A DNA stretch of 64,000 nucleotides from Polaromonas eurypsychrophila (GCF_014641715.1 NZ_BMIG01000001.1:310001-374000), one strand, 5' to 3'; positions 1 through 9,639 are shown, numbered from the stretch's first letter. Numbers and translations are program-made. Notes: generated by a model from the sequence alone, not told the origin.

Positions 1-1
1 G

Positions 2-148
2 GCCCTGCCCGAACGCTGGATGGATTTGCGGCGTGCTGTATATTCGCGGCGCAAGGCATGGCCTGTTGGCCTGCCATCTGATCTATCCATCCCTGCAGTC
101 GCAGCGGACTTTTCGGCCAAATCCGATCCCCCACGCCCCTATCCATGA
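2..148 (+). CDS. Possible 3' end of an upstream gene (partial)
   Basis: The frame starting at base 2 stays open for 48 codons and stops with a TGA that overlaps the ATG of the sigma factor gene (ATGA overlap), as expected for an upstream gene translationally coupled to it. The visible tail is rich in Arg and Pro and includes the run WMDLRRAVYSR. I do not recognise a family from this fragment. The open frame could be chance, so this is tentative. Confidence 0.4.
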   Translation, partial: ALPERWMDLRRAVYSRRKAWPVGLPSDLSIPAVAADFSAKSDPPRPYP

Positions 149-780
149 GCGCCGATATCCCTTCACCCGATCCGGCGACGGCCAGTGACAGCGACGCCGT
201 GCTGGTCGAGCGCACGGTGGCGGGCGACCAGAAGGCGTTTGAACTGCTGGTCATCAAATACCAGCGCCGCATCCAGCGGCTGATCGGCCGCATGGTGCGT
301 GATGTGGACCTGGTGGAAGACATTGCCCAGGAAACCTTTATCCGCGCCTACCGCGCGCTGGCCCAGTTCCGTGGCGAGGCGCAGTTTTATACCTGGCTGT
401 ACCGGATTGCCGTCAACACTGCCAAAAAAGCTTTGATGGATCTAAAGCGCAATCCCACGGTCTCGGAAAATTCGTTCAAATCCGACGATGACGATGAAAC
501 TTCCCCGCTGGAAAACGAACTAACGAGTTCAGAAACCCCGGAAGCCGTGCTGGCCAGCAAGGAAATTGCCCAGATGGTGAATGCGGCGATGGACGCCTTG
601 CCCGAGGAGTTGCGCCAAGCCATTAGCTTGCGGGAAATCGAAGGTTTGAGTTATGAAGAGATCGCTGAGGCCATGAATTGCCCGATCGGCACCGTGCGGT
701 CCCGGATTTTCAGGGCCCGGGAAGCGATCTCTGACAAGATCAAGCCCTTGCTGGAAAACCAGTCGGGAAAGCGTTGGTAG
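145..780 (+). CDS. rpoE: RNA polymerase sigma factor RpoE (sigma-E/AlgU, ECF family)
   Basis: An extracytoplasmic-function sigma factor of 211 residues, the usual size. Region 2 (about residues 25-95) contains the core-binding segment RRIQRLIGRMVRD followed by DIAQETFIRAYRAL. Region 4 (about 145-200) contains the helix-turn-helix LSYEEIAEAMNCPIGTVRSR that binds the -35 element. The linker is acidic and low-complexity (DDDDE). It directs transcription of envelope-stress genes and is normally held at the membrane by RseA. The next three genes (anti-sigma factor, RseB and a DegP-type protease) form the standard rpoE-rseA-rseB-mucD group, which supports the assignment. Confidence 0.97.
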   Translation: MSADIPSPDPATASDSDAVLVERTVAGDQKAFELLVIKYQRRIQRLIGRMVRDVDLVEDIAQETFIRAYRALAQFRGEAQFYTWLYRIAVNTAKKALMDLKRNPTVSENSFKSDDDDETSPLENELTSSETPEAVLASKEIAQMVNAAMDALPEELRQAISLREIEGLSYEEIAEAMNCPIGTVRSRIFRAREAISDKIKPLLENQSGKRW

Positions 781-878
781 AAAGCGGACCATGACGCCAC
801 AGGTGTAGATAGCCGCCACCTTTATTGGAAATCAGAGCAAACAATTAAATCGGCACAGACAAGTTGCCCACGAACACC

Positions 879-1487
879 ATGAAACCGACAACGCAAAACC
901 GTGAACTGATTTCCGCTCTGGCCGACGGTCAACTGGCAGGCGAGGAGCTGGCTTGTGCGTTGGCGCTTTGTGAAGCCGACGGGCATGCGCGGGCGAACTG
1001 GAGTGCATACCACCTGATCGGCGATGTGTTGCGTTCGCCCGGCTTGGTGCCGCAGGCTTCGGATGTTGCCTTTGTAATGCGTCTGCGCGCTCGCCTGGCG
1101 CAGGAGCCGGTGTTGGCTGCTGTCCCCGATACGACCGTGTTGGCGCAAGGCGCTGCGGTGACCCTGTCTGAGCGTCAGGCCGCCAACGACGCCCGTTTCA
1201 CCTGGAAGCTTGTCGCCGGTTTTGCTTCCCTTGCCGCAGTGGTCGCGGTGGCCTGGAGCGCGGGTTTCGGTTTGTTGTCACCGTCTGCTGCGCCCCAATT
1301 GGCTCGTTCGGATGTGCCTCCTCAGCAGGTGCTGGTGATGTCCGCGCAGGGCCCTGTGGTGCGAGATGCGAGGCTGCAGGAGTTGCTGGCGGAACACAAG
1401 CAGTTTGGTGGCATCTCCGCCTTGCAAATGCCATCGGGGTTTCTGCGAAATGCCACGTTTGACTCTTCCCAGGGCGAGCGGCGCTAG
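879..1487 (+). CDS. rseA: Sigma-E anti-sigma factor RseA
   Basis: A membrane anti-sigma factor of 202 residues counted from the ATG at 879; a TTG five codons upstream (864) is an alternative start. The N-terminal cytoplasmic domain (about 5-60) shows the family pattern ELISALADGQL...WSAYHLIGDVLR that binds sigma-E. One membrane helix follows (about 110-132, LVAGFASLAAVVAVAW), then a periplasmic tail that ends in a short Gln/Arg-rich segment. In this family, regulated proteolysis of RseA frees sigma-E during envelope stress. It lies about 100 bases after rpoE and directly before rseB. Confidence 0.92.
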   Translation: MKPTTQNRELISALADGQLAGEELACALALCEADGHARANWSAYHLIGDVLRSPGLVPQASDVAFVMRLRARLAQEPVLAAVPDTTVLAQGAAVTLSERQAANDARFTWKLVAGFASLAAVVAVAWSAGFGLLSPSAAPQLARSDVPPQQVLVMSAQGPVVRDARLQELLAEHKQFGGISALQMPSGFLRNATFDSSQGERR

Positions 1488-1529
1488 GGCGTCTGCAAAT
1501 TGCATCACCTGCTCCAACCCGTTTCAGCC

Positions 1530-2540
1530 ATGAATTTCAAGTTTTTCCGCCTTCTAGCCCTGATGGGTTGTGCGCTGTCTGCTCCACATTACGTCGCAGC
1601 GCAGACACCGGCTCCGGCTGCCCCGGCGCAGGCGGCGGAAACCAAAGACATCAACGAATGGTTGATGCGCATGCATGAGGCGTCCAGAAACCGCTCTTAT
1701 GTGGGCACCTTTGTTGTGTCTTCTGGCAATGCCTTGTCCAGCGCCAAAATTTGGCATGTCTGTGACGGAACTCAGCAAATGGAGCGGGTGGAGGCCCTGA
1801 CAGGCCCGCCGCGCTCGACCTTTCGTCACAACGATCAGGTTGTGACTTTCATGCCGGAGCAAAAGCTGATACGCGCAGAAAAGCGTGAATCGCTGGGCCT
1901 TTTTCCTGCCTTGCTCAAGTCCACCGGCAGCCAAATTGGCGATTTTTACCAGGCCCGGCAGGAAGGCCGGGAGCGGGTCGCGGGCGTGGATGCTGATGTG
2001 ATCGCGCTTGTTCCCAAAGATGCCATGCGTTTTGGTTATCGCGTTTGGGCCGAGCAGAAGAAGGGGCTGGTGGTCAAATTACAGACCCTGGACATCGATG
2101 GCAAGGTGCTGGAACAGGCGGCCTTTTCAGAGTTGCAGTTCGACGCGCCCGTCAAGATTGAAAAGCTCGCGCAGATGATGAACAAGGTTGACGGCTACAA
2201 GGTCGAGCGACCTGCGCTGGTCAAAACCACCGCCAGCGCGGAGGGTTGGGCGCTCAAGCAAGCTGTTGCCGGCTTTACACCCATGAGCTGTCACAAGCGC
2301 CCGCGCGGAGCACAGGGCGGCGAAGCGCCCATGCAATGGGTTTTTTCGGATGGGCTGGCGTCAGTCTCGATTTTTGTCGAACCGTTTGACGGCCAGCGCC
2401 ATGTCAAGGAGTCCCGGATGTCTCTGGGTGCGACCCAGTCCCTGACCCGAAGGGTCGAAGCCTACTGGCTGACCGTGATGGGGGAGGTTCCCATGACCAC
2501 GCTGAGCTTGTTTGCCGATGGTCTTGAACGCAAGAAATAG
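1530..2540 (+). CDS. rseB: Sigma-E regulatory protein RseB (MucB)
   Basis: A periplasmic regulator of 336 residues that binds RseA and shields it from site-1 cleavage, and that senses mislocalised lipoprotein or LPS in characterised homologues. The ATG at 1530 gives a clear signal peptide (MNFKFFRLLALMGCALSA with a cleavage region near VAAQ), whereas the upstream TTG at 1500 would bury it. The large MucB/RseB N-terminal domain spans about 35-215 and the smaller C-terminal domain about 225-330. The gene sits between rseA and the degP-type protease. Confidence 0.93.
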   Translation: MNFKFFRLLALMGCALSAPHYVAAQTPAPAAPAQAAETKDINEWLMRMHEASRNRSYVGTFVVSSGNALSSAKIWHVCDGTQQMERVEALTGPPRSTFRHNDQVVTFMPEQKLIRAEKRESLGLFPALLKSTGSQIGDFYQARQEGRERVAGVDADVIALVPKDAMRFGYRVWAEQKKGLVVKLQTLDIDGKVLEQAAFSELQFDAPVKIEKLAQMMNKVDGYKVERPALVKTTASAEGWALKQAVAGFTPMSCHKRPRGAQGGEAPMQWVFSDGLASVSIFVEPFDGQRHVKESRMSLGATQSLTRRVEAYWLTVMGEVPMTTLSLFADGLERKK

Positions 2541-2630
2541 CACCCCATTTCTTTTTATCGATTTCCTGCCTGGTTGCGAGAGACTTCGGCACCCGTGTTT
2601 GCTGTTCTGACAATTTCTCAAAGGCTGATG

Positions 2631-4088
2631 ATGCATCAATTGAACTGGAAACATTGCCGTTCCCATCTTGCTGCCGGCGCGCTGGCGCTGGGCGCTACCT
2701 TAAGTCTGATGCCCGCCCAGACTGTGTTGGCGCAAGTGCGCAGCCTGCCCGACTTCACCGACCTGGTAGAGGCGGTTGGCCCTTCAGTCGTCAACATCCG
2801 AACGCTGGAAAAAGTCAAAGCCGGCGCTTCAAGTGGCGCCGACGAGCAAATGCTTGAATTTTTCAAGCGCTTCGGCATTCCGGTGCCACCGAACATGCCG
2901 CGCGCCCCGCGCCCTGACCGCTCGCAGCCTGACGAAGACCAACCGCGCGGCGTCGGTTCGGGCTTCATCCTGAGCTCGGACGGACTGGTCATGACGAATG
3001 CACACGTCGTTGAAGGTGCGGACGAGGTGCTGGTTACCCTCCCCGACAAGCGCGAGTTCAAGGCCAAGATCATTGGCAGCGACAAACGCACTGATGTAGC
3101 GGTGGTCAAGATCGAGGCGACTGGTTTGCCGGCCGTCAAGATTGGTGACATGAACCGCCTCAAAGTCGGTGAGTGGGTGATGGCCATTGGGTCGCCTTTT
3201 GGTCTGGAGAACACCGTGACAGCCGGCATTGTCAGCGCCAAGCAGCGCGACACCGGCGACTACCTGCCCTTCATCCAGACCGATGTGGCCATCAATCCCG
3301 GCAACTCGGGTGGCCCGCTGATCAATATGCGTGGCGAGGTGGTTGGCATCAACAGCCAGATTTATTCGCGCTCCGGCGGTTTTCAGGGCATCTCGTTTGC
3401 CATCCCGATTGATGAAGCCATCCGCGTGGCGGACCAGCTGCGCAGCACCGGAAGGGTAACGCGCGGGCGCATCGGTGTGCAGATTGATCAGGTCAGCAAA
3501 GATGTGGCCGAATCCATAGGCTTGGGCAAGGCGCAGGGCGCGCTGGTGCGTGGCGTTGAGGCTGCTTCGCCGGCGGAGAAGGCCGGCATCGAGGCAGGCG
3601 ACATCATCACCAGGTTTGAAGGCAAGGTGATCGAGAAAGCCACTGATCTGCCGAGGCTGGTTGGCAATGTGAAGCCGGGCACCAAATCGACTGTGACTGT
3701 TTTCAGGCGTGGAACAACACGGGACATGAGTGTGATCATCGGCGAGGTCGAGGCGGAAAAACCTGTACGCAAGGCGCAGGCGCCGGAGGCCAAGCCGCCA
3801 GTGGCTGGCCCTGCGCAAGCTATGGGCTTGATGGTCAGCGAGTTGCCCGATGCGCTGAAGAAAGAGCTCAAGCTCAAAGGCGGCGTCAAGGTAGATACCA
3901 GTGAAGGTGCTTCCGCCCGCGCCGGCTTGCGTGAAGGCGACGTGATCCTCGCCATCGCCAATACCGAAATCAGTGGCGTGAAAGACTTCGAAGCAGCCCT
4001 CGCCAAGATTGACAAGGTCAAACCTGTCAATGTGCTGTTCAGGCGCAGCGAGTGGACCCAATACGCCTTGATTCGTCCCGCACGATAG
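2631..4088 (+). CDS. mucD: Periplasmic serine protease of the DegP/HtrA (MucD) family
   Basis: A Do-type protease/chaperone of 485 residues. The start at 2631 lies 6 bases after an AAAGG ribosome site and begins a signal peptide ending near VLAQ; an adjacent ATG at 2628 is possible. The trypsin-like domain shows the catalytic triad: His in TNAHVV, Asp in KRTDVAVV and Ser in GNSGGP. Two PDZ domains follow (about 270-365 and 385-475). It degrades or refolds damaged periplasmic proteins under sigma-E control. The gene closes the rpoE-rseA-rseB-mucD block and is followed by a hairpin terminator. Confidence 0.95.
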   Translation: MHQLNWKHCRSHLAAGALALGATLSLMPAQTVLAQVRSLPDFTDLVEAVGPSVVNIRTLEKVKAGASSGADEQMLEFFKRFGIPVPPNMPRAPRPDRSQPDEDQPRGVGSGFILSSDGLVMTNAHVVEGADEVLVTLPDKREFKAKIIGSDKRTDVAVVKIEATGLPAVKIGDMNRLKVGEWVMAIGSPFGLENTVTAGIVSAKQRDTGDYLPFIQTDVAINPGNSGGPLINMRGEVVGINSQIYSRSGGFQGISFAIPIDEAIRVADQLRSTGRVTRGRIGVQIDQVSKDVAESIGLGKAQGALVRGVEAASPAEKAGIEAGDIITRFEGKVIEKATDLPRLVGNVKPGTKSTVTVFRRGTTRDMSVIIGEVEAEKPVRKAQAPEAKPPVAGPAQAMGLMVSELPDALKKELKLKGGVKVDTSEGASARAGLREGDVILAIANTEISGVKDFEAALAKIDKVKPVNVLFRRSEWTQYALIRPAR

Positions 4089-4128
4089 GCGCCCGGCGCG
4101 CGGTATCACTGTCACCCTTTTGACCTGA

Positions 4129-4156
4129 CCCCATTCCCTGCCAGGATTGGGGTTTT
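4129..4156 (+). terminator. Rho-independent-type terminator after the DegP gene
   Basis: An inverted repeat CCCCATTCC / GGATTGGGG, with one T-T mismatch and a six-base loop, is followed by TTTT. It starts 40 bases after the protease stop codon and would end the sigma-E block transcript. Confidence 0.7.
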
Positions 4157-4159
4157 CGG

Positions 4160-4420
4160 TTTGCGAATTTTTTGCCTTAGAAAAAATATTTTTCTGATTT
4201 CAAAATTAAATAAATGTTGGTATTCACTAACATTTTAATTCGTCTAAGGATTGATTTTGGTAGAATGATTTACTGTTTTTGGTTGATTCAAATATATCGG
4301 CCTCCAAAAAGTTTCTGTTTTGGCATGAATTAACTCCATTCACTGCTGATCCACAGATCACCCACAAGTTGTCCAGAGCTTCTCAGTTAAAATTGTGAAT
4401 AAGTTGTGTATAAGTTTCAT
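4160..4420. promoter_or_regulatory. AT-rich segment with tandem DnaA boxes (oriC-like or DnaA-regulated promoter)
   Basis: This stretch is strikingly AT-rich for the region and contains an A/T palindrome (AGAAAAA / TTTTTCT near 4179-4196) and an ATGTT/AACAT inverted repeat. To its right are TGATCCACA at 4347-4355 (one mismatch to the DnaA box), and then TGTGAATAA at 4394-4402 and TGTGTATAA at 4405-4413. The last two are perfect complements of TTATNCACA, spaced one helical turn apart. An AT-rich unwinding region beside DnaA boxes is the architecture of a bacterial origin, but no dnaA gene is in the window. A DnaA-responsive promoter is equally possible. Confidence 0.45.
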
Positions 4421-4483
4421 GTTGCTGCCTTGCAACGAGAAAAATTTGGCAATTTCGAAGCTATGCGTCGCTGGCTTTTTGCC

Positions 4484-4560
4484 TACAATGAAGTTTCCAG
4501 CTATCGCAGTTGCCATAGATTGTTGGTTCAGGGCGCGTCATCAGTGACGCGCCCTTTTTT
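4484..4560 (+). ncRNA. Candidate small RNA ending in a strong intrinsic terminator
   Basis: A TACAAT hexamer (4484-4489) that could serve as a -10 box lies about 40 bases before a perfect terminator hairpin at 4531-4554. No convincing -35 element is visible. The stretch between them holds no credible reading frame. Because the DegP transcript already has its own terminator, this second one suggests a separate short transcript of roughly 60 nt. I do not recognise a known RNA family. Confidence 0.35.
4531..4560 (+). terminator. Perfect intrinsic terminator upstream of lepA
   Basis: GGGCGCGTCA, loop TCAG, then the exact complement TGACGCGCCC and six T residues: a 10-bp perfect stem with a U-tract. 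It lies 65 bases before the lepA start, so lepA needs either a promoter in the remaining 60 bases or read-through. Confidence 0.88.
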
Positions 4561-4624
4561 ATGTCTTTCGCGAATGAGCCTTCCGTTCTTCGCAATACTT
4601 TCAAGCACTTAGGCGTTCCCTTTG

Positions 4625-6436
4625 ATGAATCACATCAGAAACTTCTCGATCATTGCGCACATTGATCACGGCAAATCCACGCTTGCAGATCGCATCATCC
4701 AGCGCTGTGGTGGTTTACAGGATCGCGAGATGAGTGCGCAAGTGCTTGACTCCATGGATCTGGAAAAGGAACGTGGGATAACCATCAAGGCACAGACTGC
4801 CGCGCTCAAATACAAGGCACTTGATGGCCAGATCTACAACCTCAACCTGATCGATACACCTGGCCATGTTGACTTCTCCTATGAAGTGAGCCGATCACTG
4901 TCGGCGTGCGAGGGTGCGCTGCTGGTTGTCGATGCAAGCCAGGGCGTGGAAGCGCAGACCGTCGCCAATTGCTACACCGCGCTCGAGCTGGGCGTGACGG
5001 TGGTGCCGGTGCTCAACAAGATGGATTTGCCGAATGCAGATCCTGAGAACGCCAAGCAGGAAATCGAAGACGTGATCGGTATCGATGCGACAGATGCGAT
5101 TCCGTGCTCGGCAAAAACCGGCATGGGCATCGACGAAATCTTGGAGGCGGTGATCGCCAGGATGCCACCGCCGCAGGGCAACCCGGACGGTCCGCTGCGC
5201 GCGATGATTGTCGATAGCTGGTATGACGCTTACGTTGGCGTGGTCATGCTGGTGCGTGTGGTTGATGGCAGGCTGGCCAAAGGAGAGCGCATCAAGCTCA
5301 TGGCCAGCGAAGCCACCTACAACGCAGAGCAACTTGGAGTCTTCACGCCGCATACCGAGCAGCGCCCCGCGCTGGAGGCCGGCGAGGTCGGTTTCATCAT
5401 TGCCGGCATTAAGGAGCTGCAGGCGGCTCGCGTCGGCGACACCGTGACCCTGATCAAAACCGGTACTGGCGGCGCGGCAGCCACGGCCACCCAGGCCTTG
5501 CCAGGCTTCAAGGAAATCCAGCCGCAGGTGTTTGCCGGCCTGTACCCGACCGAAGCCAGCGAGTACGACTCGTTGCGTGATGCGCTGGAAAAGCTCAAGC
5601 TCAACGATGCGTCATTGCATTACGAGCCGGAAGTCAGCCAGGCGTTGGGTTTCGGTTTTCGCTGCGGCTTTTTGGGCTTGCTGCACATGGAAATTGTCCA
5701 GCAGCGGCTCGAACGCGAGTTTGACCAGGACCTGATCACCACCGCGCCAAGCGTGGTCTACGAGGTGCTGCAGGCCGACGGCACCATCATCAAGGTGGAA
5801 AACCCGTCGAAGATTCCCGACGCCGGCAAGGTCAACGAGATTCGCGAGCCGATTGTCACGGTGCATCTCTATATGCCGCAGGACTATGTGGGCGCAGTCA
5901 TGACGCTGGCCAACGTCAAGCGCGGCGTGCAGCTCAACATGGCTTACCACGGCAAACAGGTCATGCTGACCTACGAAATGCCGCTGGGCGAGATCGTGCT
6001 GGACTTCTTTGACAAGCTGAAGTCGGTCTCCCGCGGTTATGCGTCCATGGACTACGTGTTTAAGGAGTTCCGGGCGTCCGACGTCGTCAAGGTGGACATT
6101 CTGCTCAACGGCGAGAAGGTCGATGCGCTGTCCATCATTGTTCACCGCAGCCAGTCGGCCTATCGCGGCCGGGCGGTGGTGGCCAAGATGCGGGAGATCA
6201 TTTCCCGCCAGCAGTTCGACGTTGCGATTCAGGCCGCCATTGGGGCCAACATCATTGCGCGTGAGACAATCAAGGCCTTGCGCAAAAACGTTATCGCCAA
6301 GTGTTATGGCGGTGATATCTCCCGCAAACGCAAGCTCCTGGACAAACAAAAAGCGGGTAAAAAACGCATGAAACAAATCGGCTCGGTGGAAGTGCCCCAA
6401 GAGGCCTTCCTGGCCATCTTGCAGGTAGAAGAATAA
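4625..6436 (+). CDS. lepA: Elongation factor 4 (LepA, translational GTPase)
   Basis: A ribosome-associated GTPase of 603 residues, the normal length. G-domain motifs are AHIDHGKST (G1), DTPGHVDF (G3) and NKMDLP (G4). Domains II and III, an EF-G-like domain V and the LepA-specific C-terminal domain ([19 protein letters not shown]) follow. The ATG at 4625 matches the conserved [10 protein letters not shown] start; a TTG one codon upstream is unlikely. The stop codon overlaps the lepB start by one base, the classic lepA-lepB operon. Confidence 0.97.
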   Translation: MNHIRNFSIIAHIDHGKSTLADRIIQRCGGLQDREMSAQVLDSMDLEKERGITIKAQTAALKYKALDGQIYNLNLIDTPGHVDFSYEVSRSLSACEGALLVVDASQGVEAQTVANCYTALELGVTVVPVLNKMDLPNADPENAKQEIEDVIGIDATDAIPCSAKTGMGIDEILEAVIARMPPPQGNPDGPLRAMIVDSWYDAYVGVVMLVRVVDGRLAKGERIKLMASEATYNAEQLGVFTPHTEQRPALEAGEVGFIIAGIKELQAARVGDTVTLIKTGTGGAAATATQALPGFKEIQPQVFAGLYPTEASEYDSLRDALEKLKLNDASLHYEPEVSQALGFGFRCGFLGLLHMEIVQQRLEREFDQDLITTAPSVVYEVLQADGTIIKVENPSKIPDAGKVNEIREPIVTVHLYMPQDYVGAVMTLANVKRGVQLNMAYHGKQVMLTYEMPLGEIVLDFFDKLKSVSRGYASMDYVFKEFRASDVVKVDILLNGEKVDALSIIVHRSQSAYRGRAVVAKMREIISRQQFDVAIQAAIGANIIARETIKALRKNVIAKCYGGDISRKRKLLDKQKAGKKRMKQIGSVEVPQEAFLAILQVEE

Positions 6437-7413
6437 TGCTGGGCTTCATGAGTACCCTGACTGCGCTGGTCCTGGCCGTGTTTGTCGGCTATGGCGGCGC
6501 CTGGTATTTCGGCGTGGTGGAAGGCAATTTTTCCCTGCTGCTGTTTCTGGCCACCGTCGTCACCGGCCTGTACTGGCTGGCCGAGAAGTTTTATTTCTGG
6601 CCGCAACGACGCAGGGCCGCCGCCAGCCTGGAGGCGCAAGCTCTACAGCGCCGCGCAGAACTTGCCACTCAGGGCATTCACCAGGTCGACAACAACATGG
6701 GTGACTCCCATGCCCGGTTGCTCATGCAGCCGTGGTGGCTGGACTGGACTGCCGGCCTGTTTCCGGTCATCGTGGTAGTTTTTTTGCTGCGCTCATTTTT
6801 GTTTGAGCCCTTTAAAATTCCGTCGGGCTCCATGATCCCCACGTTGTTGGTTGGCGACCTGATTCTGGTCAACAAATTCCACTACGGCGTGCGCCTTCCG
6901 GTCATCCAAACCAAGATACTGGACAACAACAGCCCCCAGCGCGGTGACGTGATGGTATTTCGCTACCCGCCCAAGCCCAGCCTGGACTACATCAAGCGGG
7001 TGGTGGGCCTGCCAGGCGACGAGGTGGCTTACCTGAACAAGAAACTCACGGTCAACGGCAAGCCTCTGCCCAAAGTGGCGCTGGCGGATTTCTTTGATGA
7101 AGAGGCGTTGCGTTACGCCAAGCAGTTCCAGGAATCCAGTGCCGGCAAGAGCTACCGCCTGCTCAATGACCTGGATCGCCCTGCCTTTATCGCTGGCGCG
7201 GACGACTTCCCTTATCGGCAGAATTGCCGTTACAGTAGCGAAGGGGTGGTTTGCAAGGTGCCCGAGGGACAGTACTTCATGATGGGCGACAACCGCGACA
7301 ATTCGCTGGACTCTCGCTACTGGGGGTTTGTCCCTGAAAAGAACATCGTCGGCAAGGCCTTTTTTGTCTGGATGAACTTTGGTAGTCTCAAGCGGATTGG
7401 AAAAATTGACTGA
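6436..7413 (+). CDS. lepB: Signal peptidase I (LepB)
   Basis: An inner-membrane serine protease of 325 residues that removes signal peptides from exported preproteins. Two N-terminal membrane helices (about 7-25 and 32-48) are followed by a cytoplasmic loop and a third helix (about 97-115). The catalytic Ser is in IPSGSMIPTLLVGD and the general-base Lys in YIKRVVGLPGDEV; the GDNRDNSLDSRYWG box is present near residue 280. Its start overlaps the lepA stop in a TAATG arrangement, so translation is probably coupled. Confidence 0.97.
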   Translation: MLGFMSTLTALVLAVFVGYGGAWYFGVVEGNFSLLLFLATVVTGLYWLAEKFYFWPQRRRAAASLEAQALQRRAELATQGIHQVDNNMGDSHARLLMQPWWLDWTAGLFPVIVVVFLLRSFLFEPFKIPSGSMIPTLLVGDLILVNKFHYGVRLPVIQTKILDNNSPQRGDVMVFRYPPKPSLDYIKRVVGLPGDEVAYLNKKLTVNGKPLPKVALADFFDEEALRYAKQFQESSAGKSYRLLNDLDRPAFIAGADDFPYRQNCRYSSEGVVCKVPEGQYFMMGDNRDNSLDSRYWGFVPEKNIVGKAFFVWMNFGSLKRIGKID

Positions 7414-7495
7414 GCGCGTGCGGGTTGCCGTGCAGCAACACACAGGTCAATCAGGTCATGGGACAAAAATTGGCAATACTGGAGTGGAGAAACAC

Positions 7496-7837
7496 ATGAA
7501 CAATCGACAACGTGGCATTTCCTTCATCGGGGTCCTGTTTGTGGTCGGCGTGCTGGCTTTTGCCGGTGTGATTGCCGCCCAGGCTTTCCCCACGGTGGTT
7601 GAGTTCCAGTCCATTACCAAGGCCGCCACCAAGGCCAAGGACGGCGCTTCCGTCACAGAAATCCGGACCATTTTTGACAAAGCCGCCCAAGTCGATGACA
7701 TCAAGTCCATCACCGGAAAAGACCTCGAAGTCAGCAAGGAGGGCGACAAAACCGTTGTCAGCTTTGCCTACAACAAGGAAATCCATATCGCAGGACCGAC
7801 TTTCCTGCTGATCAAGTACGCAGGCCGATCCAAGTAA
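7496..7837 (+). CDS. DUF4845 family membrane protein
   Basis: A protein of 113 residues with one N-terminal membrane helix (about 8-28, ISFIGVLFVVGVLAFAGV) preceded by a basic MNNRQRG segment, and a small C-terminal domain. The ATG at 7496 follows a GGAG-type ribosome site. DUF4845 proteins are usually found between lepB and rnc in betaproteobacteria, as here. The role is unknown. The N-terminus resembles a pilin-like or single-pass anchored protein. The rnc start codon follows its stop directly. Confidence 0.85.
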   Translation: MNNRQRGISFIGVLFVVGVLAFAGVIAAQAFPTVVEFQSITKAATKAKDGASVTEIRTIFDKAAQVDDIKSITGKDLEVSKEGDKTVVSFAYNKEIHIAGPTFLLIKYAGRSK

Positions 7838-8536
7838 GTGCGTGCCAATGCCCCGTTGAGCCCCGATCTCCAGTCGCTGCAAAAGCGCCTGGAGCATGAG
7901 TTTTCCAATCCCCGCCTGTTGCAGCAGGCCTTGACCCACCGCAGTTTTTCGGCGGACCACAACGAACGCGTCGAATTTCTCGGCGACTCCGTGCTCAATC
8001 TCGCGGTCGCAGGCTTGTTGTATGAGCGGCTCAGCGAATTGCCTGAAGGCGATTTGTCCCGGGTGCGCGCCAACCTCGTCAAGCAGGACACCCTGCACCA
8101 GCTGGCCGTGGAGCTCGGCCTGCCGGCGTTGCTGCGCCTCGGTGAGGGCGAAGCCAAGTCGGGCGGACACAAACGCCCGTCCATCCTGGCCGATGCGCTG
8201 GAAGCGGTGATTGGTGCGGTTTACCTCGACGCCGGGTTTGCCAAAGCGGACCAGCTGGTGCGCCGGCTGTTCAGCGCGGTGGAGATCAACCCGACCATGC
8301 CGGCCATCGGCAAGGACCCCAAGACCGAGTTGCAGGAATGGCTGCAGGGCCGCAAAATGAATCTGCCGATCTACCGCGTGGTCGGCACCCTGGGCGCTGC
8401 CCACAAGCAGACGTTCGATGTGGAATGCGAGATCAGCGAATACGGGCGGGCCGAACGCGGCATCGGCGGCTCTCGCCGCGCTGGCGAACAGGCGGCTGCA
8501 GCCGCCATGCTGGCCTACGTGAAGACGCTCGACTGA
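7838..8536 (+). CDS. rnc: Ribonuclease III
   Basis: A double-strand-specific endoribonuclease of 232 residues for rRNA and mRNA processing. The signature [16 protein letters not shown] (about 45-60) contains the catalytic acidic residues, with further acidic residues in [12 protein letters not shown] near 128-139. A C-terminal dsRNA-binding domain covers about 160-228 ([12 protein letters not shown]...[12 protein letters not shown]). It starts with GTG immediately after the DUF4845 stop (TAAGTG), which implies coupling. The rnc-era order is conserved across proteobacteria. Confidence 0.96.
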   Translation: MRANAPLSPDLQSLQKRLEHEFSNPRLLQQALTHRSFSADHNERVEFLGDSVLNLAVAGLLYERLSELPEGDLSRVRANLVKQDTLHQLAVELGLPALLRLGEGEAKSGGHKRPSILADALEAVIGAVYLDAGFAKADQLVRRLFSAVEINPTMPAIGKDPKTELQEWLQGRKMNLPIYRVVGTLGAAHKQTFDVECEISEYGRAERGIGGSRRAGEQAAAAAMLAYVKTLD

Positions 8537-8580
8537 AGAAACCCGGCGCTTGCAAATGCAGCCGCCAACAGGCATCCGAC

Positions 8581-9627
8581 ATGACCCCAGGCAAAAAAAC
8601 CTCCAAAAACCCCGAACGTCCGGCGAAACCGGCCGACAGCCTCCCGGCTGAAGCCCTGAGCGCGGATCTGCCCGCGCAGGACGCAGAGCTCGAAGCCATG
8701 TTAGCGCGGGCCATGATGTCCCAGGCCAACAATGCTCCGCCAGCAGAAGGCCAGCGCTGCGGCCTGATTGCCATTGTCGGCAAGCCCAATGTGGGCAAAT
8801 CAACGCTGCTCAATGCGCTGGTCGGGCAGAAAATAAGCATCACGTCGCGCAAGGCCCAGACCACGCGCCACCGCATCACCGGCATGCGCACGGTCGGCCC
8901 TACGCAGTTTGTGTTTGTCGACACGCCAGGCTTCCAGACCCGGCACGGCAATGCGCTGAACCGCTCGCTGAACAAGACAGTGGTTGGCGCCGTCAACGAC
9001 GTGGACCTGATCGTGTTTGTGGTCGAGGCTGGCCAATTCAATCAGGCCGACGCCAAGGTGCTGTCGCTGCTGCCGGCCGGCACCCCGGCCATCCTGCTGG
9101 CCAACAAGTTCGACCTGATCCACCGGCGCGCCGAAATCGCACCCTGGCTCAAGGAAATGCAGGAGCGCCACAATTTCGCCGAGTTCGTGCCGATGTCGGC
9201 CAACAGCGCGAAGGATGTGGTTCGGCTGTTCGGCATCTGCGAAAAATACCTGCCACCCCAGCCCTGGATGTACGGCGCCGACGAGCTGACAGACCGCAGC
9301 GAGCGTTTCATGGCTGCCGAGATCATCCGCGAAAAGCTGTTTCGCCTGACCGGCGACGAGTTGCCCTACACCTCGACCGTGATCATCGACAAGTTCGAGC
9401 AGGAGGGCGAGCTGCGCCGTATCGCTGCCACCATCGTGGTCGAGCGCGATGGCCATAAAGGCATGATCATTGGCGAGAAGGGCGAGAAGCTCAAACGCAT
9501 AGGTACCGAGGCGCGCCACGAGATGGAAGCGCTGACCGGTGGCAAGGTATTTCTTGAGATCTGGGTCAAGGTCCGCTCGGGCTGGGCCGACGATGAAGCC
9601 CGAGTGAGAACGTTTGGCTACGAGTAA
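8581..9627 (+). CDS. era: GTPase Era
   Basis: A GTPase of 348 residues for 16S rRNA maturation and 30S assembly. G motifs are GKPNVGKST (G1), VDTPGF (G3) and NKFD (G4). The C-terminal KH domain includes [18 protein letters not shown] (about 290-310). Compared with the roughly 300-residue E. coli protein, this one has an extra Ala/Pro/Lys-rich N-terminal segment of about 50 residues before the G domain. A start at an internal Met (8698) would remove most of it. It follows rnc by 44 bases. Confidence 0.95.
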   Translation: MTPGKKTSKNPERPAKPADSLPAEALSADLPAQDAELEAMLARAMMSQANNAPPAEGQRCGLIAIVGKPNVGKSTLLNALVGQKISITSRKAQTTRHRITGMRTVGPTQFVFVDTPGFQTRHGNALNRSLNKTVVGAVNDVDLIVFVVEAGQFNQADAKVLSLLPAGTPAILLANKFDLIHRRAEIAPWLKEMQERHNFAEFVPMSANSAKDVVRLFGICEKYLPPQPWMYGADELTDRSERFMAAEIIREKLFRLTGDELPYTSTVIIDKFEQEGELRRIAATIVVERDGHKGMIIGEKGEKLKRIGTEARHEMEALTGGKVFLEIWVKVRSGWADDEARVRTFGYE

Positions 9628-9639
9628 TGGAGTCTCGGT

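Noticed and set aside
1..144. Sigma-E autoregulatory promoter upstream of rpoE
   Set aside because: A CGGACTT string near 107-113 only weakly resembles the GGAACTT -35, and no convincing -10 at the right spacing was found.
4406..4612. Open frame of 68 codons upstream of lepA
   Set aside because: It starts at a GTG within the DnaA-box pair, reads straight through a perfect terminator hairpin, and has no ribosome site or recognisable family.
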